Assembly: GCA_951799425.1 (NCBI GenBank)
Contig: OX637395.1
Coordinates: 11,448,451-11,512,450, forward strand
Direction of reading: 5' to 3'
From: Ilex aquifolium
Taxonomy: Eukaryota > Streptophyta > Magnoliopsida > Aquifoliales > Aquifoliaceae
Length of the DNA: 64,000 bases
Position numbers and translations under genes: made by a program. Numbering within the stretch: the stretch's first letter is position 1; every line of letters starts with the position of its first letter. Positions 21,414 to 33,527 of the stretch are shown here, piece by piece. The notes under the pieces are model-generated. The model had not been told where the DNA came from and ran no database searches. It worked only from the letters and a program-made list of their open reading frames with translations.

Positions 21414-23117
21414 TTACTGAAAGAACTTCTTAAGATGCTCGGCATTCCAAGAGTGAGGTAGGATTTTTCCTTCTTCTGTTTGTAACTCATAGTTCCCCGG
21501 CCTAATCACTCTTGAAACGACGTAGGGGCCTTCCCAGTTTGGCCCCAACTTCTCGTGCGTGGGGTCTTTTCTCGCAAGCAAAAGCCTCCTAAGCACCAAG
21601 TCTCCAACCTTGAAGCTTCTGTGCTTTACCTTCCTGTCGTAGTATCTTGCGGTTTTTCTCTGATAACTCTGAATGCACTGCAGAGCTCTCTCTCTTCTTT
21701 CGTCTAAGAGGTCGAGGTCCAGCTAGAGGGATTCATCATTATGCTCTGGGTCTGCGAGCTCGGTTCTAGGGGATGGTATCCCTATCTCTACAGGCGACAC
21801 TGCTTCAGTTCTGAAAGCCAAAGCAAACGGTGTTTCCTGAGTTGCTGTCCTAGGGGTTATTCTGTATGCCCACAACACTTCTGGGATATACTCAACCCAT
21901 TTTCCCTTCAAAGACTCAAGCTTGGTCTTTAAGGCTGCTTTGATTGTCACCTCTGCTTGTCCATTTGATTGTGGATGGGCTGGGGCCGAGAAATAATTCT
22001 TTATCCCCAGCTCTGCACAAAACTTCTTGAACTTCGGGTTGTCAAAATGTTTCCCATTATCAGAGACGATTGCTCTAAGTACTCCAAATCTGCAGACTAT
22101 AGACTTCCAAGTGAAATTCTGAACCTTTTGCTCCGTGATTGTGGCCAGAGGCTCCACCTCAGCCCATTTAGTGAAATAGTCCACTCCAATTATGGCGAAT
22201 TTACACTGCCCTACGCTGGTGGGTAGAGGGCCAAGAATGTCCAATCCCCATTGTTGAAAGGGCCAAGGGCTTACCACCGAGGTTAGGAATTCTGGTGGGC
22301 AATGAGAGATGTTGGCATGTATCTGACACGCCTTACACTTCTTAACCAGGTCGATGGCATCCTTCAGCATGGTGGGCCAGTAATATCCCTGCCTCAAAGC
22401 TTTTCCCGCCAGTGTTCGAGCTCCGATATGGTTACCGCAAATTCCTTCATGAATCTCCCTAAGAATGTAATCGGCATCCTTATCTCCTACACATCTGAGG
22501 AGAGGCATCGAGAATCCTCGTTTGTATAAGTTTCTTTGTACAATAGAAAATCTGGCTGACCTCACCCTTATCTTTGCAGCCTCCTTGGGGTCTGTTGGCA
22601 AAGTCCCGTTCTGAAGATATTCCCTAATTGAGTCCATCCAAACAGGTGGGGAAAGAACTGGGAAAACTTCCTCCTTGTCAACTCCTACTGATGGCTCCGC
22701 CAACTGCTCTACTGGTATCAACCTATCTAAATTCTCCCGTGAAGCAGTTGCCAACCTTGCTAGCGCATCTGCTCAAGCGTTCTCTGATCTGGGGACATGC
22801 ATAATCTTGACTTGCACAAATTTTCTGATCAACTCCTGTACCTTTCTGAGGTAAAGGATCATTTTTTCGCCCTTGGCCTCGTAGGACCCCTCTATCTGCT
22901 TCACCACGAGTAGAGAGTCACTGCAGATCTCCAGTTGTTCTGCTTTCATCGAGTGAGCAAGGTTTAAACCTGCTATGACAGCCTCATATTCTGCCTCGTT
23001 GTTTGAGGCCTTAAACCCAAACCTTAACGTATATTCAACATCTATTTCATCGGGGGAGGCCAAAATTAAGCCAGCTCCGCTACCCTGGGCGTTGGCAGCT
23101 CCATCCACAGAGAGCTT
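21414..23117 (-). pseudogene. Second RNase H and integrase of Tat copy B
   Basis: Two long open segments remain. 22773-23108 encodes the second RNase H-like domain (MDGAANAQGSGAGLILA, NNEAEYEAVIAGL, ICSDSLLVVKQ). 21723-22754 encodes integrase (HEGICGNHIGART, CKACQIHANISHCP, GLDILGP, VDYFTKWAEVEP, IVSDNGKHFDN, NGQAEVTIKAAL). The C-terminal segment 21414-21599 contains LGPNWEGPYVV and ends with HLKKFFQ and a stop. Breaks: a TGA in place of Trp/Arg near 23115, TGA (from CGA) near 22772, and a stop near 21725. Confidence 0.85.
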
Positions 23118-24947
23118 TCACGTGGGGAGGTCGGGTACCAGCTGCGTGGCCCCCGTAGGTATTCCCGTTGTGAATTCTGCAATGAAGTCAGCCAGTACTT
23201 GCCCTTTGATGGCGGTCCTAGGTTTATACCTGATATCGAACTCGCTGAGCTCAATGGCCCACTTAACCAGCCTACCCGAAGTCTCTGGTTTACTTAATAC
23301 TTGCTTCATTGGTTGATCTGTTGGGATCTCGATAGTGTGGGCTTGGAAATATGGCCTGAGCCTCCTGGCGGTCGTGACTAATGCTAAAACGAGTTTCTTC
23401 ATCTTTGGGTATCTCTCATCTGCCCCCCTCAGAGCTCTGCTACAATAATATACTGGTTGCTGAGCTCTGTCGCGGTCCCTTACTAGCACTGCGCTTGTTG
23501 AGAAATCTGACACTGCTAGATAGAGAGTAAGGACCTCACCTTCCGCCGGGTTCACCAGAGTAGGTGGGGAGCTCAGATAATTTTTCAGTGCTCTGAACGC
23601 TTCATCACACTGGGCATCCCACTGGAAGGCCTTCTTTAAGACTTGAAAGAAAGGTTGACACTTGTCGCTTGATCTGGACACGAAGCGGCTTAAGGCAGCT
23701 ATTCTACCTGTTAGGCGATGCACCTCCCTTGTGTTGGACGGAGGTTGCATATCCAGTACCGCCTTCACTTTCTCTGGGTTCGCCTCTATTCCTCTACTAT
23801 TAACTATGAAGCCCAGAAACTTTCCAGCAGAGACTCCAAAGGCACATTTGGTGGGATTGAGCTTCATTTTGTATTCTTTTAAGACCTGGAAAGATTCCGT
23901 CAAATGTTTGATATGGAGCTCTGCTTTTAGCGATTTGACCAACATGTCATCAATGTACACTTCCATGGTCGTTCCAATCTGCTTTTGGAACATTTTATTC
24001 ACCAAGCGTTGATAAGTGGCCCCAGCGTTCTTCAGACCGAATGGCATAGCCTGGTAGCAGTACGTCCCTTGCTCGGTTATGAATGAGGTCTTCTCCTGGT
24101 CATTAGGGTCCATTCTGATCTGATTGTACCCGAAGAAAGCGTCCATAAAGCTGAGGAGCTCGTGACCAGTGGTGGCATCCACAATCAAGTCTATTCGAGG
24201 TAAGGGGAAACTGTCCTTGGGGCAGGCCCTATTAAGGTCGGTTAAGTCAATGCAGAGGCGCCACTTGTCATTGGTCTTCTTAACGAGGACAACATTAGCT
24301 AGCCATATTGGGTAATCCACCTCCCTAATGGCTTTGGCATGCAGAAGTTTGTTGACCTCTTCGTTAATGGCTTTTTGACGCTCCGGGGCGAAACTCCTCC
24401 TTTTTTGTTTGATGGGTTTGCAGCTCGGATTCACGCTGAGCCTATGCATGATAACCGAAGATTCAATACCTTCCATGTCTTCTTGTTTCCAGGCAAACAC
24501 CTCCATGTTTTGCTTCAAAAACTGGATGAGAAGTTCCTTAATCTCTCTACTCAGCTTGGATCCTACATAAACAAGGTGCTCGGGCTCTTCATCTAGCTGT
24601 ACAGGTTCTAGCTCTTCCGACGGGATTGGTCTGGTTTCCAGCTCATCTCTCATGTCGAGTTCATCCAATTGGATGTTCTCAACCTCTTTCATCTTCACAG
24701 ACGCCATGTAGCATTCTCTTGCTACACGCTGGTCTCCTCGGACCACTCCGACTCCATTTTCTGTTGGAAATTTGACGACCAAGTTATAAGCAGATGGGAT
24801 TGCCCTCATAGAATTAAGGGAAGGCCTTCCCAGCAGGATGTTGTATGCAGAAAGCGCATCAACCACTAGGAATTTTACGGTCGTGGTGGCTTGGCAAGGC
24901 GGGTCACCTAAGGTGAGCACAAGTTGGATTGAGCCCAGGGGGAGCAC
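23118..24947 (-). pseudogene. Protease C-terminus, RT and RNase H of Tat copy B
   Basis: A 609-residue open frame, the best preserved pol segment in the window. It covers the protease second half (YNILLGRPSLNSM), reverse transcriptase (WRLCIDLTDLN, SFMDAFFGYNQI, MPFGLKNAGATYQRLVNKMF, catalytic YIDD) and RNase H (LYLAVSDFSTSAVLV, YYCSRALRGADERYPK, RPYFQAH). It is separated from the upstream gag-protease frame by an extra A near 24950 (four A where copy A has three), a +1 frameshift mutation. It ends with a stop just before the second RNase H. Confidence 0.85.
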
Positions 24948-26913
24948 CCTTTTCTCCTGAGAAACCCAGCAAGTGAGTACTTACAGGTTCGAGTTTTTCC
25001 ATTCCTATGTCCATTTTGTCGAATGCAGGCGCAAAAATGATGTCTATCGAGCTTCCGTTATCGATCAGAACTCGATGAATGGTTCTGTTAGCTACCACAG
25101 CTCTTACCACCAATGGATCATCGTGGGGGTATTGACATCTCTCCAAATCAGAATCTGAAAAAGTGATAGCTGTGTCTAAGCGTGGTGCTTTGGATACGGT
25201 ATGCACTTCAAGAGCTTCTTCGGCTCTAATTCGTCGGAGGTGTGCTTTCTTGGCTGAGCTAGATTCTCCGCCTCCCGCAAATCCTCCAGATATTACTCTG
25301 ATCTCACCTAAAGGTTGCTGATGTGGTACAGGTGCTTGCTGTTGAGGTGGCGGCGGTGGAAGAGCTCGATTCTGGTTGTTATGGGCCACAAAGCGACGCA
25401 ACTGTCCTCGTTGAATTAAGAACTCGATCTCCTTCTTTAATTGAATGCAGTCATCGGTATGGTGACCATGATCCCTGTGGTAGTCACAATACTTCGTGGG
25501 GTCTCTCTTTGCTAGATTCGCCTTCATCCGAGATGGCCACCTTAAGAACTTCTCGTTTTGGACCTCATACAGAACTTGGGATACAGCGGCGGTGAGCGGG
25601 GTGAATCGCTGAGGTCCGTATCTAGGCTATAGCTCAGGCTGCATGGGGCCCAAGCGGTCTCTAACATTTCCTTTTCTCTTCGGGGAGCGATCTCTATCCC
25701 TCATTGGAGACCTTTCTCACCCTTTTTCTTTCCTGGGGCTTCGGTCCCTTTTCTTCTCTTCTTTTTCCTTCTCTTCTTTTTCCTTCTCCTTTCGTGAGGA
25801 AGCACTCCCCACCTTCGAAAGGAGTGCTTCTTCACCATTTATGTACTTCTCTGCCTTGGCTAACACCTCAGCCATGCTTGCTTGAGGGTTCTTCGATATA
25901 GAGAACATTAGATCCTTTGACTGCACTCCTAATCCTGCAATGAAAGCAGTAATGTCAAACTTTTCGTCTGGGATATCTACCTTTAGAGATTCTGAATTGA
26001 ACCTCTGTACATAAGATCGCAGGTTCTCATCAGGCATTTACTTTATGTTCAATAAATAATAGCTCGGCTTCCTGTAGATCCGAGCTCCGATGAAGTGAGA
26101 CACAAAGGAAATGGAGAGTTCTTTGAAAGAAGAGATCGAAGCTGGGGGGAGCCTATTGAACCATGTTAAGGCTGACCCCTTCAGGGTGATGGCGAAGGCC
26201 CTACACCGCACAGGATCCTGGTACCTGTGCAGCTCCATTTGATTTTTGTAGGTGTTGAGGTGATCCACGGGGTCTTTTGTTCCATCAAAAACCTCTATCT
26301 GAGGTACTTTGAACTTCGGAGGAAGGAGGAAATGCAGTACCCCGGGAGTGAATGGGGATTCAGTTTGTTGCACCAATGCATCCATTGTTACTGGGGTTTT
26401 GACCTTCACAGCCTCTCTCATGTGGCTGAGCTCTTGTTGGATGTCCTTGAAGCGGTGCTCCTAGTATTGCTCCATTCTTTCCTGTTGGAAAGGAAGGAAA
26501 TCATTTCTCTCCAACCCTTCGTTCTGGCTTTGTGCTTCTTCATTAATCCCCTTCCTAGGCGGCTACTGGGGTCCTTGACTGCTCTCCCCTCCTTCGTTCG
26601 CTTCCCTGAGGGGATCAAGGTATTGTCGTTCCCTGCGAGGAAGGTCATTCTGGCCTCGCTGGGCTGGTTGCGTCTGTTGAGGGCCTTGTAAGAGCTTCAT
26701 GAGCTCCTCGTTTTGTTGAAGTAGGTGTTGATTGACTAGACGAAGGGCGTCTAGTTCATTGTTGGCGGGAGGATCCACCATAGGCGGGTCGTCTTCAGCG
26801 GGGGATACGAAATCATGAAGGTTTTCAGGTTACCTCCCACTAGTGACCTCTTGTAGATTCTGCACTCTTGGGGGATTCATCTGACTTTTACTCATGTTTC
26901 GTGTGGAGACCAT
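24904..26913 (-). pseudogene. gag and protease N-terminus of Tat copy B, several in-frame stops
   Basis: The probable start is ATG at 26913 (MVSTRNMSKSQMNPPRV), about 40 bp after the primer site. The capsid-like gag region (KVPQIEVFDGTKDPVDHLN, AFAITLKGSALTWF), basic Arg/Lys/Glu segment, zinc-knuckle-like CDYHRDHGHHTDDC and protease active site VLIDNGSSIDI are present. In-frame stops against copy A occur near 26830, 26572, 26460 (Trp to TAG), 26038 and 25629. The protease frame is cut by the frameshift near 24950. Confidence 0.8.
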
Positions 26914-26952
26914 CAATCACTGAAAAATCAGTATATTTGTAACAAGAACTGT

Positions 26953-26972
26953 CGTTCTCACAGACGGCGCCA
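26953..26972 (-). other. Primer binding site of Tat copy B
   Basis: On the - strand TGGCGCCGTCTGTGAG lies a few bases inside the 5' LTR. The first nine bases (TGGCGCCGT) match the complement of the 3' end of plant tRNA-Asp as I remember it, as in other Tat/Athila elements; further bases do not. This fixes the 5' LTR boundary. Confidence 0.7.
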
Positions 26973-26975
26973 AAC

Positions 26976-27726
26976 TGATGATGTTAACCCACTGAATATG
27001 AGCAAAGGATATGGGTGTGCATGAAATAAAGTGTGGTATCTGAGCTACAAGGCTCATGCCAAAAATGCTGGTAGATGCTTAGGAAAATTGAGGAAAGGGA
27101 TTTGAACACAACGACATTACAGTGGTTCACCGGCCTGGGAGCTCGGCTAGTCCACTCTTAAATGGAGACTCTTGCTCCTATTTTCTTATTGATTGCGTTG
27201 GGTATGTTACAATGTAGTGTGGAGGAAATTAGGGTTCCTCTTGGCTCTATTGCCTGTATATCTCTCTTCTCAATGGAGGCTTACCCTACTCTTATAGCCT
27301 CTTGTTTACCTCTAACCCGATTTTACTTCCTATAATGAAGGGATCTTTTCCCCTTACTCTCCCCAATCCGCGAGTTGCCTAAACTCCACATGGCTGGTTT
27401 AATGGACTTTATCCCGAGATCTTTGTCTTCTGTCGTGGGATCTTCCTTAATCTTTGGAGAGGATCTTGGTTGGTTAAGAGTTTTATGCCTTGATTTCAGC
27501 TTGGCTATTACATCGGAGGTGTTCGCTATCATCTTGCTGTCTCTTCACCTTTTCCCCTATTATCTTGCTTGGGGGAGCTCTAACACCGGATGGACGAGCT
27601 CTGCGTGCCTTACCTGACCTCCTGAGGAGCTGAGATCTGGATGGACGAGCTCTGCGTGCCTTATCTGACCTCCCGAGCTGAGCTCATTTCCTGGGCCGTG
27701 CTTGAGGTATATTTTAGGTATCATCA
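26976..27726 (-). repeat. 5' LTR of Tat copy B
   Basis: 751 bp, beginning (in - orientation) TGATGATACC and ending GTTAACATCA, followed by the primer site. It matches the copy A LTR at 1454-2178 with scattered differences and small indels, including a direct repeat of 'ggatgagctctgc'-like units near the U3 start. Small ORFs within are not genes. Confidence 0.85.
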
Positions 27727-29269
27727 AGTATGATTTATAAATAATGATGCATAGGCCTTGCACAGGCATAACTTTGAAGTGACTGTTCCAGTCACCTTTA
27801 AATTATATACAACAATTATATTGGTGAATGTCAACCAAAACTAAAGACAAAAAAATATCAAATAAAAGTACCTTAACATGAAAAAAATTTATTCACTATT
27901 TTACCCTCATAAAGAATTAAAAAAGTCACTCTTTCCTTCCACAATTAATATCTAAATTACCATCATATTCTTATGAATTTAAATCTCTAAATTACATCTA
28001 AGATCACTTTTAATTATAAATTCCCTATGTATAAATGTCAATTTTTATGAAACTTTTTAATTGATTATATTACTCTAAAAAAATATATGCATCATTATAG
28101 GTTTTAATAAATATTAAAAAAAAATTCAAAAATTCCATCAATATAATATTACTCACCTTATTTATAAAAATAATATTATGACTACATATTTATATTTTAT
28201 TTTTCATCAAAATGTTTAACCCTTTCATTTTTAAGAGAAAAAAAAATGTATATATAGTTTTACATAATTATTTAGCCGTTGTAAACTTTTCAGACTATGT
28301 TAAGATGTTAAGTGAAAACTCAATTTTTTTAAAAAAAATTTAATATGCTTTATAATATATATTATAGCATTGTATATTAAATTTTATTCCAATTAACCTA
28401 GATAATCCTAAATACAGCAAGATTCTAATATGATTGGTATATTGATAATTACTTTTTATTTTATTCAATGATTTATAAGTGAAATCTTAATCAAATTAAT
28501 TTTCTAATTATCTATTCTCTATTTATAAATGTCAATTTTTATGAAACTTTTTGATTGATTATATTATTCTTAAAAAATATATGCATTAATTTACGTTTAA
28601 CAAAATATTCAAAAAAACATTCAAAAACTCCATCAATATAATATTACTCATCTCATGTATAAAGATAATATTATGACTACATATGTATATTTTATTTTTC
28701 ATCAAAATGTTTAACCATTTCATTTTTAAGATAAAAAATAATTTATATATAATTTTACATATTTTTTAGTAACAATAAACTTTTTAAACTATGTTAACAT
28801 TTTATGTGAAAGCTTTAATTTTTTTAAAATCTTAATATGTTTTATAATATATATTATAACGTTGTATATTAAATTTTATCTTAATTTACCTAACTATTCC
28901 TAAATACATTAAGTTCCAGTACGATTGAAATATTGATAATTATTTTTATTTTATTCAATAATTTATAAGTGGAATCTTAATCAAATTAATTTAAAAAATT
29001 TAATTTTCAAACATCACTAAAAAATCACTTTCAATTACAAAATTATAGAAAAAAAAATAGAACTTTTATTATTTTTCTTAAAGTAGAACAACAACTCTTG
29101 AAAATATACAAAGTTTTCAAAAATTTTATAGTGGAGCATGAGAAACAAAAAAAATAAGTTTGGTAAATTTGAGATGATATTTAATTTAAGTACACATATA
29201 CCAAATATTTATTTATTAATTTTTTTAAAAAAAAATTATTCACGTGAAACGCACGTGATGCATTGCTAG
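27727..29269 (+). mobile_element. Helitron-like element, 3' end at 29269
   Basis: The right end shows a hairpin CACGTG-aaacg-CACGTG, then 12 bases, then CTAG followed by T. This is the expected Helitron 3' structure (hairpin about 10-12 nt before CTRR, insertion before T). The 5' end (A followed by TC) was not found and may lie under or beyond the Tat LTR, so the left limit is nominal. The body is very AT-rich, non-coding, and contains a 494-bp direct duplication. Non-autonomous. Confidence 0.5.
28031..29000 (+). repeat. Direct duplication with 494-bp period inside the Helitron-like element
   Basis: The block beginning 'ataaatgtcaatttttatga' at 28031 recurs at 28525. About 480 bp of each copy align with scattered substitutions, including 'atcaaaatgtttaacc' in both. 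A third partial start may follow near 29020. Confidence 0.8.
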
Positions 29270-29406
29270 TACCCTTAAATGTCTTTACTACAGGTATACA
29301 ACAACAACTGACAGAGTGTACAAACTGATGTTAATTTCTCCACGTCAAACTAGACTGTTTAGTGGACCACCTCCTATATTCCAAGAACTTGAAAACAAAT
29401 CATTAT

Positions 29407-31204
29407 TGGGGGGTGAGCAAACCACACGATCAGTAAATATATTTGAAACATATTAAAAAAAAACGCATAAGTACTAAACAATTATATTTACATCTCACAT
29501 ACACATTTAAAATAGAATTGACATTAAATATCCAACATCCAATACTCAACAATCAATACCCAACATCCAAATTACAATATCCAAAATTTACTATGCAATA
29601 TTCGATATCCCATACAGTTTACGCTACCCGATCTCACTCGCGAGTCTCAGCAATTGTATCGCTATTGTTTTCGCCTAGCCGTCTCGGCAGTCCATCGCTA
29701 CCATTTACGCTCGGCAGTTTCAACTATTATATCGCTACCGTTTATGCGCAGTAGTCTTGATAACCACATATTAGTAAGCACCTAATATCAATTCAAACAC
29801 TTGAAACCATACCCAACACCAATTCAGAGTCCTTAAATCATTAAGTTACCGTCTAGCCATTACAAATAAATATACCTAGTAACAAACAATCACAATTTCA
29901 CAAATTATAACCTACCAAATTACCTTCCATGATTTTTCACATAAGTACAACCAATAAACATATAAACATATTTTCAATCAATATGAATCAATACAGTCAC
30001 CTCAGATTAAATTAAAACCCTGATTTAATCTCCCTATGTAACTTTAGGTAAATCCAACACTGACATCAATGCCTCAATACCTAACATACATCGTCACAAG
30101 TCACATAAATATCATTCTCAACACATAATGCATAAATGATTAATTGGGCTTAACCCAATACATTTTCAATACCCCATTTCTTTTACAATAATGTATTCAA
30201 ACCTATAGATTTATCGAGATATTTGTAGGTAATTAAATTCCATTAAAATTAATTTGAACCCACTAGAATGCTTTGAAAAACCTTGAAATTGAATGGTTAA
30301 TGAATTAGAGACAACATATCAAAATTGGTGGAAATTTCATGTTCCTACCAGTAGAACACCTCACAGAATATCGTTCTACCAGTAGGACATCACTTCCTAT
30401 CGATAGAACACCTCACAGATGATCAATCTACCAATAGAAACATCACTCCCTACCAGTAGAAGTCTAACATAAATCATTTTTTCATTTATGCTCTTTTCTT
30501 CAACCTACAACTCTCAACCTTTACACCCTCAAACCCTCACACACCCATTACGAACACTTATTCACATAAAACCCATACTAATAGCATACCCATACGAATA
30601 ACATACCCAATATCAAAATTCATAAACCAAACCAAAATCGAAGTTGAAACATCCCTCACAATGAAAATTCAAAACCCAAAACCCAACCCTTTTCCTATGC
30701 TTTTAAACAACTAAATACAAAGAATTATTAACATAATTTCTTACCTAAAGGAGTTGCTCTCTTATAATTCTTCAAAAAAATCTGTTTTGAACCAAAGAAA
30801 CTAAGAAAACTAGTTCATTCAATGCTGATTTCGAAACGAAAGACCGAAGTTCCTCCACCGGGTTATTTTTCCTCCCACCCCAACTCTTCTCTATCTTTTC
30901 ACTCCCCTCTCTCACGTTAAACACACACACATACACATGACAAAGGAAATGAGGCTAAGGGAGAGACGAGCGTCCTCCCTGACTCACCCTTTTTCACCCA
31001 TTTACACGTAGGTCCCCCTTAGTTTTTCTTATTCACACACCCACCACTTAATTTTTAACCACATACTAATTTAACCCCTAAACTCTTTTCCCTTTTACAA
31101 TTAGACAATTTATTTTTTAGATCTATAAATCTGTGGTCAATTTTTAATATTTAGATTATGGTTTTGTGTTAAATGATGAAAGGAATAAGGAATGGGGTAT
31201 TTAC
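29407..31204 (-). repeat. Decayed LTR, probably chromovirus type, - orientation
   Basis: Read on the - strand from 31204, it starts TGTAAATACCCC, has a GA-rich leader region near 30890-30930 and, further on, several diverged palindromes of the form CTACCAGTAG or CTATCGATAG (30345-30470). The palindromes recall the GCTACCGGTAGC array of the 13.6-16.2 kb LTR. No flanking target duplication was found and the left limit is uncertain. No coding sequence. Confidence 0.35.
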
Positions 31205-32047
31205 AGCTGGTGGGGAGGGTGCATCAGGGGTAGGGTGGCCGAGGAGTAGCTAGATAGGGGGAGTTCATGGTTGGGTGCAACGGGAGAGTTTTGATTTCAG
31301 GTTGAAGGTCATGTAGGGAAAGGTATATATTTCTAGCTAGCTAGTTATTCTCGGTTATAATGAGAGGGAAAAAATCATTTTTTTTTAATCAAAATCGTTA
31401 ACCCCATTTAACTATTGGAGTCTTAGTTTAATTTCTAAAATATTAGGAGAAGTCCGAGTAATAAAACTAAATGTCAAGGGGTATCTGTAAAATTTACCCA
31501 ATTTACTAAATAATAGAATAGTGAATAAAAAATTGTATTTTTTTTGACTATTTATTCCATAATATTTTGGAGCCCTTTTTTGGCTCACCACAAATATAAG
31601 TTGGAGCCCCCTCATATTTTGGGGGCTCCAAGCAAACATTTCACTTGTTTATAGTTTGGACTAGTTTGTACTCATGATATCTATACTCTAATACCATATT
31701 GAACTACTAATTATTCTAAAAATTGAAGTTAATAAAAAGAGATTTAACATAAATATTTATCGATTAATTATCATATAGCAAATTCCGACAAGGTTTCCAA
31801 TAGTATCCCGTGTTTTCTAGGTCTAACCCACAAAGCGGTTTCCCGCAACACACCCAGTTTTGACCAGATTGTCTAAGTTCGTTGATAATTCACGGCTAAA
31901 CCCATCTTCTAGAAGTATTACTAAGGTGGACAAAAGTGGTTGGGATTGTTCCCATATTCTCTCCAAATTCTCATGTTTCTAAGCCATTTGCAAGCCTTTC
32001 CCACCCAGCTTCACATTGGGATTGCAACACGGTGTTGTTGGACTAAA
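31205..32047. other. AT-rich intergenic stretch, no gene seen
   Basis: No ORF with recognisable content. A short segment ending 'gtaaaatttaccca' near 31495 resembles the termini of the MULE-type element at 62589-63931 but lacks a partner. Confidence 0.4.
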
Positions 32048-32274
32048 TATTAGGTGTAATGATTACATTACGTTAATATTGTCATTTGGTATGCAACCTT
32101 CTAATGATAAATGAATAAATGAACCCTATTTTTTAAATATGCGGCAGTTACTATCTTACATAGAAGGGGGTGGTTATTTGAAATAGCGGGGTCCATTTTA
32201 CCTATTTGTTTGTTTATCATTGGACGGTTATGTTATGTGACAATATTGATATGGTGTAACCGTTGCACCCAATA
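32048..32274. mobile_element. Fold-back MITE 1
   Basis: The two ends are long imperfect inverted repeats of about 85 bp: TATTAGGTGTAA on the left, TTGCACCCAATA on the right, with 'aatattgtca' and 'tgataaa' blocks mirrored inside. A 4-bp direct repeat (TAAA) flanks it, too short to assign a superfamily. It shares its interior with a second copy near 35690-35930. Non-coding. Confidence 0.6.
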
Positions 32275-32967
32275 TAAATATGGAGTTTTTTTTCTAAAAT
32301 CTTTTTAATAAATTTATTTACAATAAAAGGGTATTCAAGTTTTTCTATAACTTAAATGGATTTTTTTACAAAATATTTTTTCATGTGTACTTTTTAACAA
32401 TTAAGTCCAATTTCGTATGTCAATTTTCCAAGGTTCCTACATATTTTCCCCCTCAATTCCATCATATCACACATCTTATCACATGCTCAATTATTTAATA
32501 TTTAATTAATTTATAGTTTAACATATTTTTTATTTTAAATATTATTTATATACGATAGTATACACATGTTGAGAAAATTTTATCGAATTACGTATTTTGA
32601 AAAAATGATATCAATATTTTTAAGAAAATAATAGATAAAAATAAATTTTAAATGATGTAATCAAATAAATGAAGGAAAGAAATTATTATTTAATATAATA
32701 AAATCGATTTTTTTGTCGCTCGAATTTTAGGTTTTTTCGTGCGTTTAAGCACGAGATATGACTTGTATTTGTATAATGCATCATTTGTGTCCGCCCCAAA
32801 CCAAAGAGAAAAGGACTAGGCCGAACATCCAGCCTAAGACACTAGACCCACCCATTTAAATTTTGGGCCCACCAGCGCTACCAAGCATTTCCTACCACCG
32901 ACAACATAGGTAATAGTCTCTCTCTTGATCGACACAAACAACAACACAGTGCAATGCACACATTCAC

Positions 32968-33527
32968 TAGGGGTGTAACGTAGGTAAGCTAATCCGATTT
33001 TAACCCGAGCCCAATTCGAAAAAATTAGGGTTTGTGTTAAGATTTTTAATACTTGAGTTAAGTTTGGGTCAAAAAACCTCAATCCGAATTCAATTTGGGA
33101 GGGCCTCGGGTTGAGCCATCGGGTTCACGGGTTGAACCCGAATTAATGCCTCATTTTGGGGTTCTATTCTTGGGGCATTTAGTAACTACGACAATATGTC
33201 TATTGGAGAAATTACAGTCAGACACCTATTTAATATAAAACCTGAGAAGTCAGTAAACTATGTGGTTCTAGCAAACATGTATGTTGCAGCTGGATTGTGG
33301 GACAGTGCATCAGGTTTAGAACAACAAGTCTATTTTGGGCTCAACTCGAACTCAACCTGTAAAGTAACCCAAAATCAGCCCAAAATTATTAACTCGAATT
33401 CAACCCGAGCCCACCCGAATTAAACTCGGACTCAACCCGAGGTAAAGTTAGGGTTGAAGATTGTATACCTAGGGTTGGGCTAAGGTTGACTGTCCAACCC
33501 GCCCGACCCGCCCGAGTTGCACCCCTA
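32968..33527. mobile_element. hAT-type non-autonomous element with perfect 8-bp target duplication
   Basis: The ends are TAGGGGTGTAAC on the left and GTTGCACCCCTA on the right, inverted repeats with one mismatch. The 8 bp ACATTCAC occurs directly outside both ends (32960-32967 and 33528-33535). 8-bp duplications and TAGGGGTG-like ends are typical of hAT elements. The sub-terminal parts are built from repeated CAACCCGA-like motifs in both orientations. The middle carries a PPR gene fragment. No transposase. Confidence 0.85.
33176..33320 (+). pseudogene. Captured fragment of a PPR-repeat protein gene
   Basis: The + strand reads SIGEITVRHLFNIKPEKS followed by NYVVLANMYVAAGLWD. This is the conserved signature of the C-terminal E-type region of plant PPR proteins, which bind organellar RNA. 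Only about 45 residues are present. Both sides switch abruptly to the repeat-like sub-terminal DNA of the hAT element, so it is a transduplicated piece, not a gene. An ORF runs through it from 33196 to 33423 but its C-terminal part is element sequence. Confidence 0.75.

Larger units (their letters stand above)
16163..27726 (-). mobile_element. Tat-lineage Ty3/gypsy retrotransposon copy B, 3' LTR missing
   Basis: Same layout as copy A: 5' LTR (right), primer site, gag-pro-pol, hairpin array, antisense genes 2 and 1. It begins inside antisense gene 1 where the chromovirus LTR ends, so the polypurine tract, 3' LTR and start of antisense gene 1 are absent. Close similarity to copy A throughout shows they belong to one family. 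Many stop codons and frameshifts. Confidence 0.85.

Noticed and set aside
29443-29754. 103-residue ORF
   Set aside because: Its middle is a string of CAATATCC-like repeats, and the region looks like a decayed LTR.
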